Shown here piece by piece: positions 37,457-48,561 of a stretch of DNA of 64,000 nt; position 1 is the first letter of the stretch; each line of letters opens with the position of its first letter. The position numbers were made by a program, and so were the translations under genes. Origin of the DNA: Halomonas ventosae. Its GTDB lineage: Bacteria; Pseudomonadota; Gammaproteobacteria; Pseudomonadales; Halomonadaceae. The stretch covers positions 1-64,000 of the forward strand of contig NZ_SNWH01000010.1 in assembly GCF_004361885.1 (NCBI RefSeq), in the 5' to 3' direction. The notes beneath the pieces are model-generated. The model did no database searches, had not been told where the DNA came from, and worked only from the letters and a program-made list of their open reading frames with translations.

Positions 37457-39376
37457 ATGAAGCTGTTCGATGACATTCCCGTCGGGCGTCCGGCCACGCC
37501 GCTGCTCGACACCCTGGACACCCCCGCCGCGCTGCGCGCCATGAACGCTGGCCAGCTGTCGCAGGTGGCCGACGAGTTGCGCGCCTACCTGCTCTACAGC
37601 GTGGGCGTCTCCGGTGGCCATTTCGGCGCCGGCCTGGGGGTGGTGGAGCTCACCGTGGCCCTGCACCAGGCGTTGGAAACGCCCTTCGATCGGCTGGTCT
37701 GGGACGTCGGCCATCAGGCCTATCCCCACAAGATCCTCACCGGGCGTCGCGAGGCGATGACCAGCATCCGCCAGTATGGCGGCCTGGCCGCCTTCCCGCG
37801 CCGCAGCGAGTCGGAGTACGACACCTTCGGGGTAGGCCATTCGAGCACCTCGCTGTCGGCGGCCCTGGGCATGGCCCTGGCCGCGCGCACCCGCGGCGAG
37901 CAGCGCCGGGTCTGCGCGGTGATCGGCGACGGTGCCCTGACCGCCGGGATGGCCTTCGAGGCGCTGACCCATGCCGGCCATGTGGACGCCAACCTGTTGG
38001 TGGTGCTCAACGACAACGAGATGTCGATCTCCGAGAATGTCGGTGGCATGGCCAGCTACCTGGCGCATATCCTTACCAGCAAGCCCTACACCAGCATGCG
38101 CGAGGGCGGCAAGCGGGTGCTCTCCCATCTGCCCGGAGCCCTGGAGCTGGCGCGGCGCACAGAAGAACACATGAAGGGCATGATCAGCCCAGCCACGCTG
38201 TTCGAGGAGCTGGGCTTCAACTACATCGGGCCCATCGACGGTCATGATCTGCCGCTGCTGGTGCAGACCCTGCGCAACATGCGCGACCTGGAGGGGCCGC
38301 AGTTCCTGCATGTGAAGACCTGCAAGGGCAAGGGCTTTTTGCCCGCCGAGGCTGACCCCATCGGTTACCACGCCATCACCAAGCTGGAAAAGAACGAGCT
38401 GAAAAAGAACGGCGCCAGCCCGCTGCCGCTCAAGCCGGCTGGGCCGGTCGTCAAGAAAAAGAAGTACTGCAATGTTTTCGGCGACTGGCTGTGTGACATG
38501 GCCGCCATCGATGCCCGGCTGATCGGCATCACCCCGGCCATGCGCGAGGGCTCGGACCTGGTGCGTTTTTCCCGGGAGTTCCCGGAGCGCTACTACGACG
38601 TGGCTATCGCCGAGCAGCACGCCGTGACCCTGGCTGCCGGCCTGGCCTGTGAGGCCATGAAGCCAGTGGTGGCGATCTATTCCACCTTCCTGCAGCGCGG
38701 CTATGACCAGCTGATTCACGACGTGGCAGTGCAGCAGCTCGATGTCACCTTCGCCATTGACCGCGCCGGTCTGGTAGGCGAGGACGGCCCCACCCACCAC
38801 GGCAGCCTGGATCTCTCCTATCTGCGTTGCGTGCCGGGGCTGGTGGTGCTGGCCCCCGCCGACGAGGCCGAGTGTCGGGCGATGCTCAGCGCCGCCTATC
38901 ACCACCCTGGCCCCGCGGCGGTGCGCTATCCGCGTGGTACCGGGCCGGGCGTCGCCACGCCCGAGCACCTCGAGCCGCTGCCGATCGGTCGTGCCGAGTG
39001 GCGGCGGCGCGGCGGCGAGGCGACGCGGGTGGCCCTGCTGGCCTTTGGCAGCCTCAATGGCCCCACGGCCGAGGTGGCCGAGCGCCTCGATGCCAGTCAT
39101 CTCAACATGCGCTCGATCAAGCCGCTGGACCGTGACGCCGTGTTGGCCGCGGCCGAGGAGCACGATCTGCTGGTGACCCTGGAGGAGAATGTGGTCGCCG
39201 GCGGGGCCGGCAGTGGGGTCAACGAGCTGCTGATGGCCGAGGGGGTGCAGGTGGAGGTGCTCAACCTGGGCCTGCCCGATGCCTTCGTCGAGCACGGCAA
39301 GCCTGCCGAACTGCTCGCCGAGTGTGGCCTGGACGCGGATGGCATCGAGGCCTCGATCCGCGCCCGGCTGGCCTGA
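37457..39376 (+). CDS. dxs: 1-deoxy-D-xylulose-5-phosphate synthase
   Basis: A 639-residue thiamine diphosphate enzyme making DXP, the first committed step of the MEP isoprenoid pathway. The N-terminal domain has the [16 protein letters not shown] segment and the TPP motif [18 protein letters not shown]...[12 protein letters not shown]. The transketolase middle domain has [14 protein letters not shown] and [15 protein letters not shown]. The C-terminal domain is complete. Its order after ispA matches other gammaproteobacteria. Confidence 0.97.
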   Translation: MKLFDDIPVGRPATPLLDTLDTPAALRAMNAGQLSQVADELRAYLLYSVGVSGGHFGAGLGVVELTVALHQALETPFDRLVWDVGHQAYPHKILTGRREAMTSIRQYGGLAAFPRRSESEYDTFGVGHSSTSLSAALGMALAARTRGEQRRVCAVIGDGALTAGMAFEALTHAGHVDANLLVVLNDNEMSISENVGGMASYLAHILTSKPYTSMREGGKRVLSHLPGALELARRTEEHMKGMISPATLFEELGFNYIGPIDGHDLPLLVQTLRNMRDLEGPQFLHVKTCKGKGFLPAEADPIGYHAITKLEKNELKKNGASPLPLKPAGPVVKKKKYCNVFGDWLCDMAAIDARLIGITPAMREGSDLVRFSREFPERYYDVAIAEQHAVTLAAGLACEAMKPVVAIYSTFLQRGYDQLIHDVAVQQLDVTFAIDRAGLVGEDGPTHHGSLDLSYLRCVPGLVVLAPADEAECRAMLSAAYHHPGPAAVRYPRGTGPGVATPEHLEPLPIGRAEWRRRGGEATRVALLAFGSLNGPTAEVAERLDASHLNMRSIKPLDRDAVLAAAEEHDLLVTLEENVVAGGAGSGVNELLMAEGVQVEVLNLGLPDAFVEHGKPAELLAECGLDADGIEASIRARLA

Positions 39377-39405
39377 CAAATGACATTATTCACCGCGAGG
39401 TTGTG

Positions 39406-40164
39406 ATGCTGTTCCTGATATTGATCGGTGCCCTGCTGGGGCTGGCCATCGGCGGCCCTATCGGCCTGCTGGTGGGGGGTGGCGGGGGCTACTGGCTGGG
39501 CAGATACCTGCGTAAGCGCCTGCTGAACAAGCTGGTCGGTGTCCAGTCGCAGTTCCTGGCATCGACCTTTGCCGTGATGGGCTGCCTGTGCAAGGCCGAT
39601 GGCCGAGTCTCCGAGGACGAGCTGGAAGCCTCGCGGCAGTTGTGGGAACGACTGCGGCTCAGCGAAGCCCAGCGTGCCCAGGCCCGCGCCGATTTCACTC
39701 GCGGCAAGCACCCTGACTTCGACCTGGACGCCGAACTGGCCAGGATTCGCCACATGGCGGCCCGCCAGCCTGCGCTGCGTCAGGTCTTCGTGCAGGTGCA
39801 GCTGGCCGCTGTCGCCGCCGATGGCGAATTGCATCCCGCTGAGCATGAGATGTTGATGCAAGTGGTACGGGGCCTGGGCTGCAGCGAGGCCGAGATCGCC
39901 CAGGTCGAAGCCATGTTGCGTGGTGGCCCACGGGGTGCAGGGGAGCCGGGGCTCTCGCTGGAGGATGCCTATCGGGTGCTGGGTGTCGACCAGGGTGCCA
40001 GCGATGCCGAGATCAAGAAGGCCTACCGCCGACTGATGAGCGAGAACCATCCCGACAAGCTCGCCGCCAAGGGCCTGCCCGAGAGTATGCGCGAGGTCGC
40101 CAAGGAGCGCACCAGCGAAATCGGCAACGCCTATGAGCGCATCCGCAAGGCTCGCGCCGCCTGA
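39406..40164 (+). CDS. djlA: Membrane-anchored DnaJ-like co-chaperone DjlA
   Basis: A 252-residue type III J-domain protein. A Gly-rich N-terminal membrane span (about 2-27) is followed by a TerB-like helical domain (about 50-165) and a C-terminal J domain (about 185-250) with the HPD motif in SENHPDKL that stimulates DnaK. The start at 39406, behind GAGG, gives the expected MLFLILIGALLGLAIGG anchor. It lies just downstream of dxs and converges with the hemolysin III gene. Confidence 0.92.
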   Translation: MLFLILIGALLGLAIGGPIGLLVGGGGGYWLGRYLRKRLLNKLVGVQSQFLASTFAVMGCLCKADGRVSEDELEASRQLWERLRLSEAQRAQARADFTRGKHPDFDLDAELARIRHMAARQPALRQVFVQVQLAAVAADGELHPAEHEMLMQVVRGLGCSEAEIAQVEAMLRGGPRGAGEPGLSLEDAYRVLGVDQGASDAEIKKAYRRLMSENHPDKLAAKGLPESMREVAKERTSEIGNAYERIRKARAA

Positions 40165-40172
40165 TACCGCGC

Positions 40173-40844
40173 TCAGGCCGTAAAGGGCAGCACCGCGGTG
40201 TAGACCGCCAGGAAGTGGCAGATGCTGCCGCCCATGACGAACAGGTGCCAGATCGCGTGGTTGAAGGGAATGGCGCTGATGGCATAGAAGGCCACACCCA
40301 GGGTGTAGGTGACGCCGCCGGCGATCAGCAGGACGAGGCCGATCGTGGAGAGGCGTGTCGTCAATGCGTCGCCGGCGAAGACGATCAGCCAGCCCATCAC
40401 TAGGTAGATGGCGATACGCAGTGCGGTGAAGCGCTGAGGCCAGATCAGCTTGCAGGCGATGCCGACCAGGGTCAGCGTCCAGACGATAGCGAACAGCGTC
40501 CAGCCCGTCGGGCCGCGCAGATTGACCAGCAGGAAGGGGGTATAGGTGCCGGCGATCAGCAGGTAGATCGCGCAATGATCGAGTAACTGGAATAGCCGCT
40601 TCAGGTGCGGCTGGCGCACGCCATGGTAGAGGGTGGAGGCGGTGTAGAGCAGCACCAGGCTGGCACCGTAGAGGCTGATCCCGACCAGCTTCCAGGGATC
40701 GACCCGGGTGGCCAGGCTGGCCAGCACCAGCAGCACCACCATCCCGGCGAGGCTGAGTGCTGCGCCGATGCCATGGCTGATGCTATGCAGCCATTCTTCA
40801 ACATCACTGAAGGGCGTCTGGTCATCAGCGCGGTGGTCGGTCAT
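40173..40844 (-). CDS. Hemolysin III / YqfA family (PAQR) membrane protein
   Basis: A 223-residue protein with seven predicted membrane spans. The superfamily residues are seen: EWLHSISHGIGAALS at the N-terminus, STLYHG in the second span region, LDHCAIYLLIAGTYTPF and the C-terminal HAIWHLFVMGGS. These His and Asp residues form a metal site in PAQR proteins. Despite the name, hemolysis is not established for most members. It converges with djlA with an 8-bp gap. Confidence 0.9.
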   Translation of the reverse strand: MTDHRADDQTPFSDVEEWLHSISHGIGAALSLAGMVVLLVLASLATRVDPWKLVGISLYGASLVLLYTASTLYHGVRQPHLKRLFQLLDHCAIYLLIAGTYTPFLLVNLRGPTGWTLFAIVWTLTLVGIACKLIWPQRFTALRIAIYLVMGWLIVFAGDALTTRLSTIGLVLLIAGGVTYTLGVAFYAISAIPFNHAIWHLFVMGGSICHFLAVYTAVLPFTA

Positions 40845-40892
40845 TCGGGCGCCTCACGCCGGGGAGCCCGCCTACTGATCGAAGGCGGTGGC

Positions 40893-41528
40893 TCAGGACT
40901 TGCGTTCAATATCTACATCGCTGGCATGGGTGAAATCGTCCAGCGCCATCATGTGGCCCAGCTTGCCGGCCTTGGTGGTAAGATATTGCTCGTTGTGAGC
41001 GTTTAGACCCGTGGTCAATGGAACACGTTCCGTCACCACTATGCCAGCCTCTGTCAGGGCATCGACCTTGCGCGGGTTGTTGGTCATCAGGCGCAGTGCC
41101 GTGATCCCCAGGTGGTCGAGTATCGGCACGCAGAGGTCGTAGCGGCGCAGGTCGGCGGCGAAGCCCAGCTGTTCGTTGGCTTCCACGGTATCGGCACCGG
41201 CGTCTTGCAGGTGGTAGGCGCGGATCTTGTTGAGCAGGCCGATGCCACGGCCTTCCTGACGCAGGTAGAGCAGCACGCCGCATCCCTGCTCGGCGATGCG
41301 CTTGAGCGCTTCCTGCAACTGGAAGCCGCAGTCGCAGCGCATGGAAAACAGCGCATCGCCGGTCAGGCACTCGGAGTGGACCCTTCCCAGCATCGGCTCT
41401 CCATCGCTCACATCGCCCAGCGTCAGGGCAATGTGGTCCTTGCCGGTAGCGTCGTCCTCGAAGCCATGCATGGTGAAGGTAGCCCAGGGGGTGGGTAGCC
41501 GGGAGGCGGCGATGAATCGAATCGTCAC
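40893..41528 (-). CDS. ribA: GTP cyclohydrolase II
   Basis: A 211-residue zinc enzyme opening the riboflavin pathway. The zinc ligands lie in [19 protein letters not shown], the catalytic region in [23 protein letters not shown], and [10 protein letters not shown] is the GTP-binding end. It is a stand-alone RibA without a fused RibB domain. It is divergent from hemE; I see no FMN riboswitch in the gap. Confidence 0.95.
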   Translation of the reverse strand: MTIRFIAASRLPTPWATFTMHGFEDDATGKDHIALTLGDVSDGEPMLGRVHSECLTGDALFSMRCDCGFQLQEALKRIAEQGCGVLLYLRQEGRGIGLLNKIRAYHLQDAGADTVEANEQLGFAADLRRYDLCVPILDHLGITALRLMTNNPRKVDALTEAGIVVTERVPLTTGLNAHNEQYLTTKAGKLGHMMALDDFTHASDVDIERKS

Positions 41529-41682
41529 GGTGTACCTCAGTGGAAGACCACGGCGTAGCCGACGGTTAGAGAGCCATTCTATCAGGAAGGCCGAGCCGGC
41601 TCATTGTTGTGTCGCTGGGCTCATCCCCGAACCGCTCGATAGGGTACAATAGTGCTCACATTTTCCGTGGACGAGCGAGCGC

Positions 41683-42759
41683 ATGGAACTCAAGAACGAC
41701 CGTCTTCTGCGCGCGCTGGCGCGTCAATCTGTCGATCGCACCCCGGTGTGGATGATGCGCCAGGCCGGCCGCTATCTGCCGGAGTATCGCGAGGTGCGTG
41801 GTCATGCCGGCAGCTTCATGGACCTGTGCCGCAACCAGGAGCTGGCCTGCGAGGTCACCCTGCAGCCGCTGGAGCGTTATCCGCTGGATGCGGCCATCCT
41901 CTTTTCGGATATCTTGACCATCCCCGATGCCATGGGGCTGGGGCTCTACTTCGAGACCGGCGAGGGCCCGAAATTCCGCAAGCCGGTGCGCACATCAACC
42001 GAGGTGGAAGCCCTGCAGGCACCGGACGCCGAGCGCGACCTGGACTACGTGATGCGGGCGGTCGCGACCATCCGCCGCGAACTCAACGGTCGGGTGCCAC
42101 TGATCGGCTTCTCCGGCAGCCCCTGGACGCTGGCCACCTACATGGTGGAGGGGGCCTCCAGCAAGGACTTCCGTCACGTCAAGACGATGCTCTATGACGC
42201 CCCGGACACCATGCATCGGCTGCTCGACACCCTGGCCCATGCGGTCACCGACTACCTCAATGCCCAGATCCGCGCCGGTGCCCAGGCGGTGCAGATCTTC
42301 GATACCTGGGGAGGCGCGCTCTCCACCCCGGCCTATCTGGAGTTCTCGTTGCGCTACATGGAGCAGATCGTCGCCGGCCTGATCCGCGAGCATGAGGGGC
42401 GCCGGGTGCCGGTGATCCTGTTCACCAAGAATGGCGGCCAGTGGCTCGAGGATATTGCGGCGACAGGGGCCGATGCGGTGGGCCTGGACTGGACCACCGA
42501 GCTTGCCGATGCCCGGGCGCGGGTCGGCCATCGCGTTGCCCTGCAGGGCAACCTCGACCCCAATGTGCTGTTTGCCCGCCCCTCGGCGATTCGAGCCGAG
42601 GTGGCGCGCACCCTGGACAGCTTCGGTCACGGGCCCGGCCATGTCTTCAACCTGGGGCATGGCATCAATCAATTCACCGACCCGGGCCATGTCACGGCCT
42701 TCATGGAGGCCCTGCATGACCTGAGCCCTGCCTACCATCGCAGTATCACCCATGGCTGA
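41683..42759 (+). CDS. hemE: Uroporphyrinogen decarboxylase
   Basis: A 358-residue cytoplasmic enzyme that decarboxylates uroporphyrinogen III to coproporphyrinogen III. It has the two signatures [16 protein letters not shown] and [13 protein letters not shown], plus FDTWGG and [12 protein letters not shown] candidate -10 box TACAAT lies at 41645-41650. Its 3' end overlaps the next gene by 8 bases. Confidence 0.97.
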   Translation: MELKNDRLLRALARQSVDRTPVWMMRQAGRYLPEYREVRGHAGSFMDLCRNQELACEVTLQPLERYPLDAAILFSDILTIPDAMGLGLYFETGEGPKFRKPVRTSTEVEALQAPDAERDLDYVMRAVATIRRELNGRVPLIGFSGSPWTLATYMVEGASSKDFRHVKTMLYDAPDTMHRLLDTLAHAVTDYLNAQIRAGAQAVQIFDTWGGALSTPAYLEFSLRYMEQIVAGLIREHEGRRVPVILFTKNGGQWLEDIAATGADAVGLDWTTELADARARVGHRVALQGNLDPNVLFARPSAIRAEVARTLDSFGHGPGHVFNLGHGINQFTDPGHVTAFMEALHDLSPAYHRSITHG

Positions 42760-43159
42760 CTGGCTCTACCGGCTGGCCGCCGGGGAGGACAGGCAGTGGC
42801 GCCGCCGCTGGGCGGTGCTGGCCTGTCTGGCGGTGCTGGTGGTCGCCTGGGGCAGCCTGACGCCCGCCAGCGAGCTACCTTCACGGCTTCCCTGGGACAA
42901 AGCCAGTCACTTCATCGGCTATGCCGGCCTGGCGGGCCTGATCGGGCTCGCCGGCGTCCGTCTGCCGCTGGCCTTCCTGGCCGCGCTGCTGCTGGGCATC
43001 GTCATTGAGTTTGCCCAGCTTCCGGTGCCCGGCCGCAGCGGCGGCGACTGGCGTGACATCCTGGCCAACGGCCTGGGCGCCGCTTCGGCGGCACTGGGGC
43101 TGCATGCCTTCCGTCGGGTCTGCCTGCGCCGTCCGTCTCGGGGCATGCCGCGCCACTAG
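42752..43159 (+). CDS. VanZ-like small membrane protein
   Basis: A 135-residue protein with four hydrophobic segments. The motif [16 protein letters not shown] and the later [28 protein letters not shown] match the VanZ-like family, named after a teicoplanin-resistance protein but of unknown function in most bacteria. It overlaps hemE by 8 bases and is therefore probably cotranscribed. I cannot infer a resistance role. Confidence 0.82.
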   Translation: MADWLYRLAAGEDRQWRRRWAVLACLAVLVVAWGSLTPASELPSRLPWDKASHFIGYAGLAGLIGLAGVRLPLAFLAALLLGIVIEFAQLPVPGRSGGDWRDILANGLGAASAALGLHAFRRVCLRRPSRGMPRH

Positions 43160-43309
43160 AGGCGCGGCTCCCGGCTGGCGTCGGGCTCCGTCCGCCCGCG
43201 TATCGCCAGGTTGACCAATGGGGGCGGGCTTGCCAATGTGGAACGAGAGGCGGAAGTGGCTGTCCCGTCGGGAGGACTTCCGCCAACTCACCAGCATCAA
43301 GGAGCGGCT

Positions 43310-43738
43310 ATGACAACCTATATCGTGGTGGCTGATGCGGCGCGGGCTCGGCTGTTCACCCGCAATGGACTCAAGGTCAGCGAGAAGGACAGCCTCCTCC
43401 ATGCCGAGGGTCGCATGCACGAGGGGGACCTGGTGACGGACCGCGGTGGCGATGTCCACGAATCGACCTCGACAACGGCGCGCAGCGCCGGCGGGGAGGA
43501 TGTCGCGACCCAGCACCACGAGGAGATCTTCGCCCGCGAGGTCGCCGAGCGGCTCTATCGCGCCCGCGTCGATAATACCCTAGATAAGCTGATCCTGGTC
43601 GCCCCCCCGCGCTTCCTCGGACGGCTGCGCGACAAGCTCGATGGCCCCACCGCCAAGCTGGTGATCCACACTTTGGCCAAGGATCTCACCAAGGCCTCCC
43701 GCGCCGATATTCAGGAGGCCGTCAGCGACCTCCGCTAG
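43310..43738 (+). CDS. Host-attachment-type protein (PF10116-like)
   Basis: A 142-residue soluble protein starting MTTYIVVADAARARLFT, with an acidic, Thr-rich middle and the end FAREVAERLYRAR and LILVAPPRFLGRLRDKL. This pattern is that of the family annotated as 'required for attachment to host cells' in plant-associated bacteria; in free-living halophiles the role is unknown. AAGGAG precedes the ATG. A GC-rich hairpin CCCGGC/GCCGGG (43771-43787) stands between it and convergent finR. Confidence 0.82.
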   Translation: MTTYIVVADAARARLFTRNGLKVSEKDSLLHAEGRMHEGDLVTDRGGDVHESTSTTARSAGGEDVATQHHEEIFAREVAERLYRARVDNTLDKLILVAPPRFLGRLRDKLDGPTAKLVIHTLAKDLTKASRADIQEAVSDLR

Positions 43739-43797
43739 GGCCCGTTGACGTTTCCGCGCAATCCGACGGCCCCGGCCCGTTGCCGGGCCGCGTTGCG

Positions 43798-44724
43798 TCA
43801 GGGCACCTGGGGCAGGTCAATCTGGTCGCTGCGTCGGATGCCCTCGGTCATCTGTCGGCACAGCTTGAGGAACTCGCGCATGCCGGTGGCCAGGTACTTG
43901 TGGCGATGCCAGATGAAGGTGAACTGGCGGCTCAGGTCCAGCTCTGGAGTGGCGATGGGCACCAGGCTCCCGCGGCGGAAGGCATCGCGAAGCGCCAGCT
44001 TGGAGACGCAGCCGATGCCGAGCCCCGACTCCACCGCCCGCTTGATGCCCTCGGTATGTTCCAGCTCCAGCAGGATGTTGAAGCGCCCGCGGCGGTGACG
44101 GGCCGCCTGTTCCAGGGTCAGCCGGGTGCCTGAGCCCTGCTCGCGCATGATCCAGGCCTCGCGCAGCAGGCGGTCCAGTTCCACCGGGCCGGATCTGGCG
44201 AGCGGATGGCGGGGCGAGCAGAATACCGCCAGTTCGTCCTCCACCCAGGGCTGGGTGATCACGTCCTCTACCTCGCACTGTCCCTCGATCAGGCCCAGGT
44301 CGAGCGCGTGCTGACGAACGCTATCGATGATGGTGCGGGTGTTGCGCACCGAGAGACGCACCCGGCTGCCCGGGTGACGCTGCATGAAATCGCTGATCAG
44401 CAGTGTCGCCAGGTAGTTGCCGATGGTCAGGGTGGCACCCACGTTCAGGCTGCCGATGCCCTGTTGGCCGCGCAGCAACTCCTCCACCTCTTCGGCGCGG
44501 TCGAGCAGGGCCACCGCCTTGGGCAGCAGCTGGAAGCCCAGGGCATTGAGCTTGAGGCGCTTGCCGATACGGTCGAGCAACCGGCAGTCGAACTGGCGTT
44601 CCAGCTCGGCCAGAGCGGTGCTGGTCGCCGACTGCGAGAGCGCCAGGGCACGCGCCGCCCGCGAGACGCTCTCGTGCTGGGCCACGGCGACGAAGACTTC
44701 CAGCTGGCGCAGGGTGTAACGCAT
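43798..44724 (-). CDS. finR: LysR-type regulator, FinR-like
   Basis: A 308-residue LysR-type regulator with an N-terminal helix-turn-helix (about 1-60, VSRAARALALSQSATSTALAELE) and a periplasmic-binding-like effector domain. It is divergent from fpr, the arrangement of finR and fprA in Pseudomonas putida, where FinR activates fprA under oxidative stress. The symbol is given by position and family, not by a computed match. TATAAT on the minus strand at 44766-44771 is a good -10 box for it. Confidence 0.8.
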   Translation of the reverse strand: MRYTLRQLEVFVAVAQHESVSRAARALALSQSATSTALAELERQFDCRLLDRIGKRLKLNALGFQLLPKAVALLDRAEEVEELLRGQQGIGSLNVGATLTIGNYLATLLISDFMQRHPGSRVRLSVRNTRTIIDSVRQHALDLGLIEGQCEVEDVITQPWVEDELAVFCSPRHPLARSGPVELDRLLREAWIMREQGSGTRLTLEQAARHRRGRFNILLELEHTEGIKRAVESGLGIGCVSKLALRDAFRRGSLVPIATPELDLSRQFTFIWHRHKYLATGMREFLKLCRQMTEGIRRSDQIDLPQVP

Positions 44725-44765
44725 GACGCTCCTCGACGGGTTTGATATCTAGAGTTGATATCTAC

Positions 44766-44865
44766 ATTATAGATAAGGGTTATCCGTACAATCCATTTAA
44801 CAGATAACCCTCCTGGCTCTTAGAATTTCACTCAAAGATTGGCTGTCCGATCTATTCTATCTTTG
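44766..44865. promoter_or_regulatory. finR-fpr divergent control region with inverted repeats
   Basis: The gap is AT-rich unlike its surroundings. It contains the finR -10 box TATAAT (minus, 44766-44771), an inverted repeat AGGGTTATC/GATAACCCT (44776-44784 and 44803-44811) adjoining that box, and a second CAAAGAT/ATCTTTG (44833-44839 and 44859-44865) close to the fpr start. A direct repeat TTGATATCTA occurs twice just before it. These are plausible LysR-type binding sites. Confidence 0.55.
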
Positions 44866-44882
44866 AATATCAAGGAGCCGGC

Positions 44883-45659
44883 ATGAGCAAGTTTGCGCTA
44901 GAGGACGTTCTGAGTGTGTACCACTGGAACGATACCCTGTTCAGTTTCCGGACCACCCGTGAGCGTAGCCTGCGCTTCAAGAACGGCCAGTTCGTGATGA
45001 TCGGCCTCGAGGTGAACGGCAAGCCGCTGATGCGGGCGTACTCTATCGCCAGCCCCAATTACGAGGACCACTTGGAGTTCCTCAGCATCAAGGTGCCCGA
45101 TGGCCCCCTGACCTCACGTCTTCAGCATCTCCAGGTGGGCGACCAGATCATGGTTAGCCGCAAGCCCACCGGCACCCTGGTCATCGACGATCTACTGCCG
45201 GGGCGCAACCTCTACCTGCTCTCCACCGGTACCGGCCTGGCCCCGTTCATGAGCCTGATCCAGGACCCGGAGGTTTACGAGCGCTTCGAGAAGGTGGTGC
45301 TGGTGCATGGCGTGCGCAAGGTCAGCGAGCTGGCCTATGCCGACTTCATTCAGAAGGAGCTGCCGGTCCACGAGTATCTTGGCGAGGAGATCAGCGAGAA
45401 GCTGATCTATTATCCCACCGTGACCCGTGAGACCTTCCACACCATGGGGCGTCTGACCGACCATATCCGCAGCGGCAAGCTGACCGAGGACACCGGCCTG
45501 CCGGCCATCGATCCCAAGCAGGATCGCGCCATGATCTGCGGCAGCCCGGCGATGCTCGATGACACCAGCACTCTGCTCGACGAGCTCGGCTTCAATATCT
45601 CGCCGCGCATGGGCGAGCCGGGGGACTACGTCATCGAGCGGGCCTTCGTCGAAAAGTAA
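44883..45659 (+). CDS. fpr: Ferredoxin-NADP+ reductase
   Basis: A 258-residue FAD flavoprotein that exchanges electrons between NADPH and ferredoxin or flavodoxin. The FAD-binding RAYSIASPN motif, the LLSTGTGLAPFMSLI NADP loop and the C-terminal AFVEK, which stacks on the flavin, are visible. AAGGAG precedes the ATG. It is divergent from a LysR-type gene that probably controls it. Confidence 0.95.
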   Translation: MSKFALEDVLSVYHWNDTLFSFRTTRERSLRFKNGQFVMIGLEVNGKPLMRAYSIASPNYEDHLEFLSIKVPDGPLTSRLQHLQVGDQIMVSRKPTGTLVIDDLLPGRNLYLLSTGTGLAPFMSLIQDPEVYERFEKVVLVHGVRKVSELAYADFIQKELPVHEYLGEEISEKLIYYPTVTRETFHTMGRLTDHIRSGKLTEDTGLPAIDPKQDRAMICGSPAMLDDTSTLLDELGFNISPRMGEPGDYVIERAFVEK

Positions 45660-45720
45660 GCGAGAAGCGGTAAGAGCGCCGCTACGTGCCTGGAAGCTCG
45701 AGCTTTAGACCGCGTCTTTT

Positions 45721-46116
<396 letters not shown>

Positions 46117-46154
46117 TTATTGTGCCAGAGCATACACCCGGTGCGGGAGGAATG

Positions 46155-46177
46155 AAAAAGGCCCCCTGCAGGGGGCC
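46155..46177 (-). terminator. Terminator of amtB
   Basis: GGCCCCC (46160-46166) and GGGGGCC (46171-46177) form a 7-bp stem around TGCA. On the minus strand it is followed by five T. It lies just after the amtB stop codon and before the second glnK. Confidence 0.88.
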
Positions 46178-46208
46178 AAGCCTCACTCATCAGTGCGCTT
46201 GGCGAAGC

Positions 46209-47459
46209 TCACTTCTTGGACGCGCTGAACTCGGGGTAAGCCTCCAGGCCGCATTCGGTGAGGTCGACGCCTTCGTACTCTTCTTCCTCGGAGACCCGGA
46301 TGCCCATCACGGCCTTGAGGATCAGCCACACGACCAGGCTGGCCACGAACACCCAGCCAAAGATGCCAAGGATGCCGATGATCTGGGGGCCGAAGCCCGC
46401 CTCGGCGTTGGTAAACGGGACCGCCAGCACGCCCCAGATACCCACCACGCCATGCACGGAGATGGCACCCACCGGGTCATCCAGCTTCAGCTTGTCCAGG
46501 GTGACGATGGCGATGACCACCAGCAGGCCGCCTACGGCACCGATCAGCACCGAGCCCAAGGCGCTGGGCGACAGCGGGTCGGCGGTGATGGCCACCAGGC
46601 CAGCAAGGGCGCCGTTGAGGGTCATGGTCAAGTCGGCCTTGCGGAACCATAGCTTGGCCAGGACCAGGGCGGCGATCACGCCCCCGGCGGCGGCCGCGTT
46701 GGTGTTGACGAACACCTGGGCCACGTTGTTGGCGGAGGCGACGTCGGACAGTTTCAGTTCGGAGCCGCCATTGAAGCCGAACCAGCCCATCCACAGGATG
46801 AAGGTGCCCAGGGTGGCCAGCGGCAGGTTGGCGCCGGGGATGGCGAAGATGCTGCCATCCTTGCCGTACTTGCCCTTGCGGGGGCCGAGCACCAGTACGC
46901 CAGCCATCGCCGCGGAGGCACCGGCCAGGTGTACGATGCCTGAACCGGCATAGTCGGAGTAGCCAACCTCGGCCAGCCAGCCGCCGCCCCAGGTCCAGTA
47001 GCCCGATACCGGGTAGATGAAGCCGGTCATGACCACCGCGAAGGCCAGGAAGGCCCATAGCTTCATGCGCTCGGCCACGGCTCCCGAGACGATCGACATG
47101 GCGGTGGCCACGAACACCACCTGGAAGAAGAAGTCCGAGCGCATCGAGTAGTAGGGGGCGTCATCACCCCCGGCCAACACCGCGTCGACACTGTTTTCGC
47201 TGCCGATCAGCATGCCGAGACTCGGCAGGACGCCGCCCGCGCCGCTGGAGTACATCAGGTAGTAGCCCACCAGCAGGTACATGGTGCAGGCGATGGTGAA
47301 CAGCGCGATGTTCTTGGTCAGGATCTCGGCGGTATTCTTGGAGCGCACCAGGCCCGCCTCGAGCATCGAGAAGCCGGCGGCCATCCACATCACCAGGGCG
47401 CCGCAGATCAGGAAGTAGAAGGTATCGAGTGCGTAACTCAGCTCCAGTAATTCGACCAT
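46209..47459 (-). CDS. amtB: Ammonium transporter AmtB
   Basis: A 416-residue channel of the Amt/Rh family with about eleven membrane spans. It starts with an N-terminal region LDTFYFLICGALVMWMAAGFSMLEAGLVRSKN, has GSGIVHLAGASAA with the conserved Asp and pore residues, and HGVVGIWGVLA with the pore His. GlnK blocks it in ammonium excess. It is downstream of the first glnK (51-bp gap) and shares the sigma-54 promoter of that gene. Confidence 0.96.
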   Translation of the reverse strand: MVELLELSYALDTFYFLICGALVMWMAAGFSMLEAGLVRSKNTAEILTKNIALFTIACTMYLLVGYYLMYSSGAGGVLPSLGMLIGSENSVDAVLAGGDDAPYYSMRSDFFFQVVFVATAMSIVSGAVAERMKLWAFLAFAVVMTGFIYPVSGYWTWGGGWLAEVGYSDYAGSGIVHLAGASAAMAGVLVLGPRKGKYGKDGSIFAIPGANLPLATLGTFILWMGWFGFNGGSELKLSDVASANNVAQVFVNTNAAAAGGVIAALVLAKLWFRKADLTMTLNGALAGLVAITADPLSPSALGSVLIGAVGGLLVVIAIVTLDKLKLDDPVGAISVHGVVGIWGVLAVPFTNAEAGFGPQIIGILGIFGWVFVASLVVWLILKAVMGIRVSEEEEYEGVDLTECGLEAYPEFSASKK

Positions 47460-47510
47460 GGGGGTCTCTCCACGTTAGGAATGGATCGGAAATAAGCAGG
47501 AGGGTGTCGG

Positions 47511-48119
<609 letters not shown>

Positions 48120-48142
48120 TCACGATTGAGGAGAGAGACACC

Positions 48143-48490
48143 ATGGTGAGCCATGATCGCATCAGTCGCCTGGCCCAGCAGATCGGTGAGCGCCTGCAGG
48201 GCGCTTCCCAGGCCCCGGAAGAAGTGCAGAAGGGCATCCAGCAGGTGGTAAAGGGCGCCTTCGATCGCCTGGAGCTGGTCTCCCGGGAGGATTTCGACAT
48301 CCTCATGGACGTCATGCAGCGCACCCGGGCGCGAGTCGAAGCGCTGGAGACCCAGGTGGCGGCCCTGGAGGCGGCGCTGGACGGTAACGCCTCGCGGGAG
48401 GCGACGCCTAGCGAGCCTCCCGCCGCGCTGCCGGAGCCAGAGGAGCCTGGCCCCGAGGAGGGTGCCGGCGCCGGTGAGACCGACCGCTGA
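48143..48490 (+). CDS. ubiK: Ubiquinone biosynthesis accessory factor UbiK
   Basis: A 115-residue BMFP-type protein. The N-terminal helix binds membrane (SRLAQQIGERLQ), a coiled coil follows (about 45-80, REDFDILMDVMQRTRARVEALE), and the tail is Pro/Glu-rich. UbiK links the ubiquinone hydroxylases with UbiJ. It was known as YqiC. GAGGAGAG precedes the ATG. Its promoter region overlaps the NtrC site of glnK. Confidence 0.88.
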   Translation: MVSHDRISRLAQQIGERLQGASQAPEEVQKGIQQVVKGAFDRLELVSREDFDILMDVMQRTRARVEALETQVAALEAALDGNASREATPSEPPAALPEPEEPGPEEGAGAGETDR

Positions 48491-48561
48491 GCCCGGCCGG
48501 TGCCGGGCGCATCCGGCTGGCCTGGGCTAGCCTGAAATGACGTTCACGCGAGGGAGCGCGC

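Noticed and set aside
36530-39379. 949-codon open frame on the minus strand across ispA and dxs
   Set aside because: It is antisense to two unmistakable enzymes with full catalytic motifs. Long antisense frames are common in GC-rich DNA, and its translation is low-complexity and matches nothing.
41529-41682. FMN riboswitch upstream of ribA
   Set aside because: I looked for the conserved RFN segments and found none in the gap.
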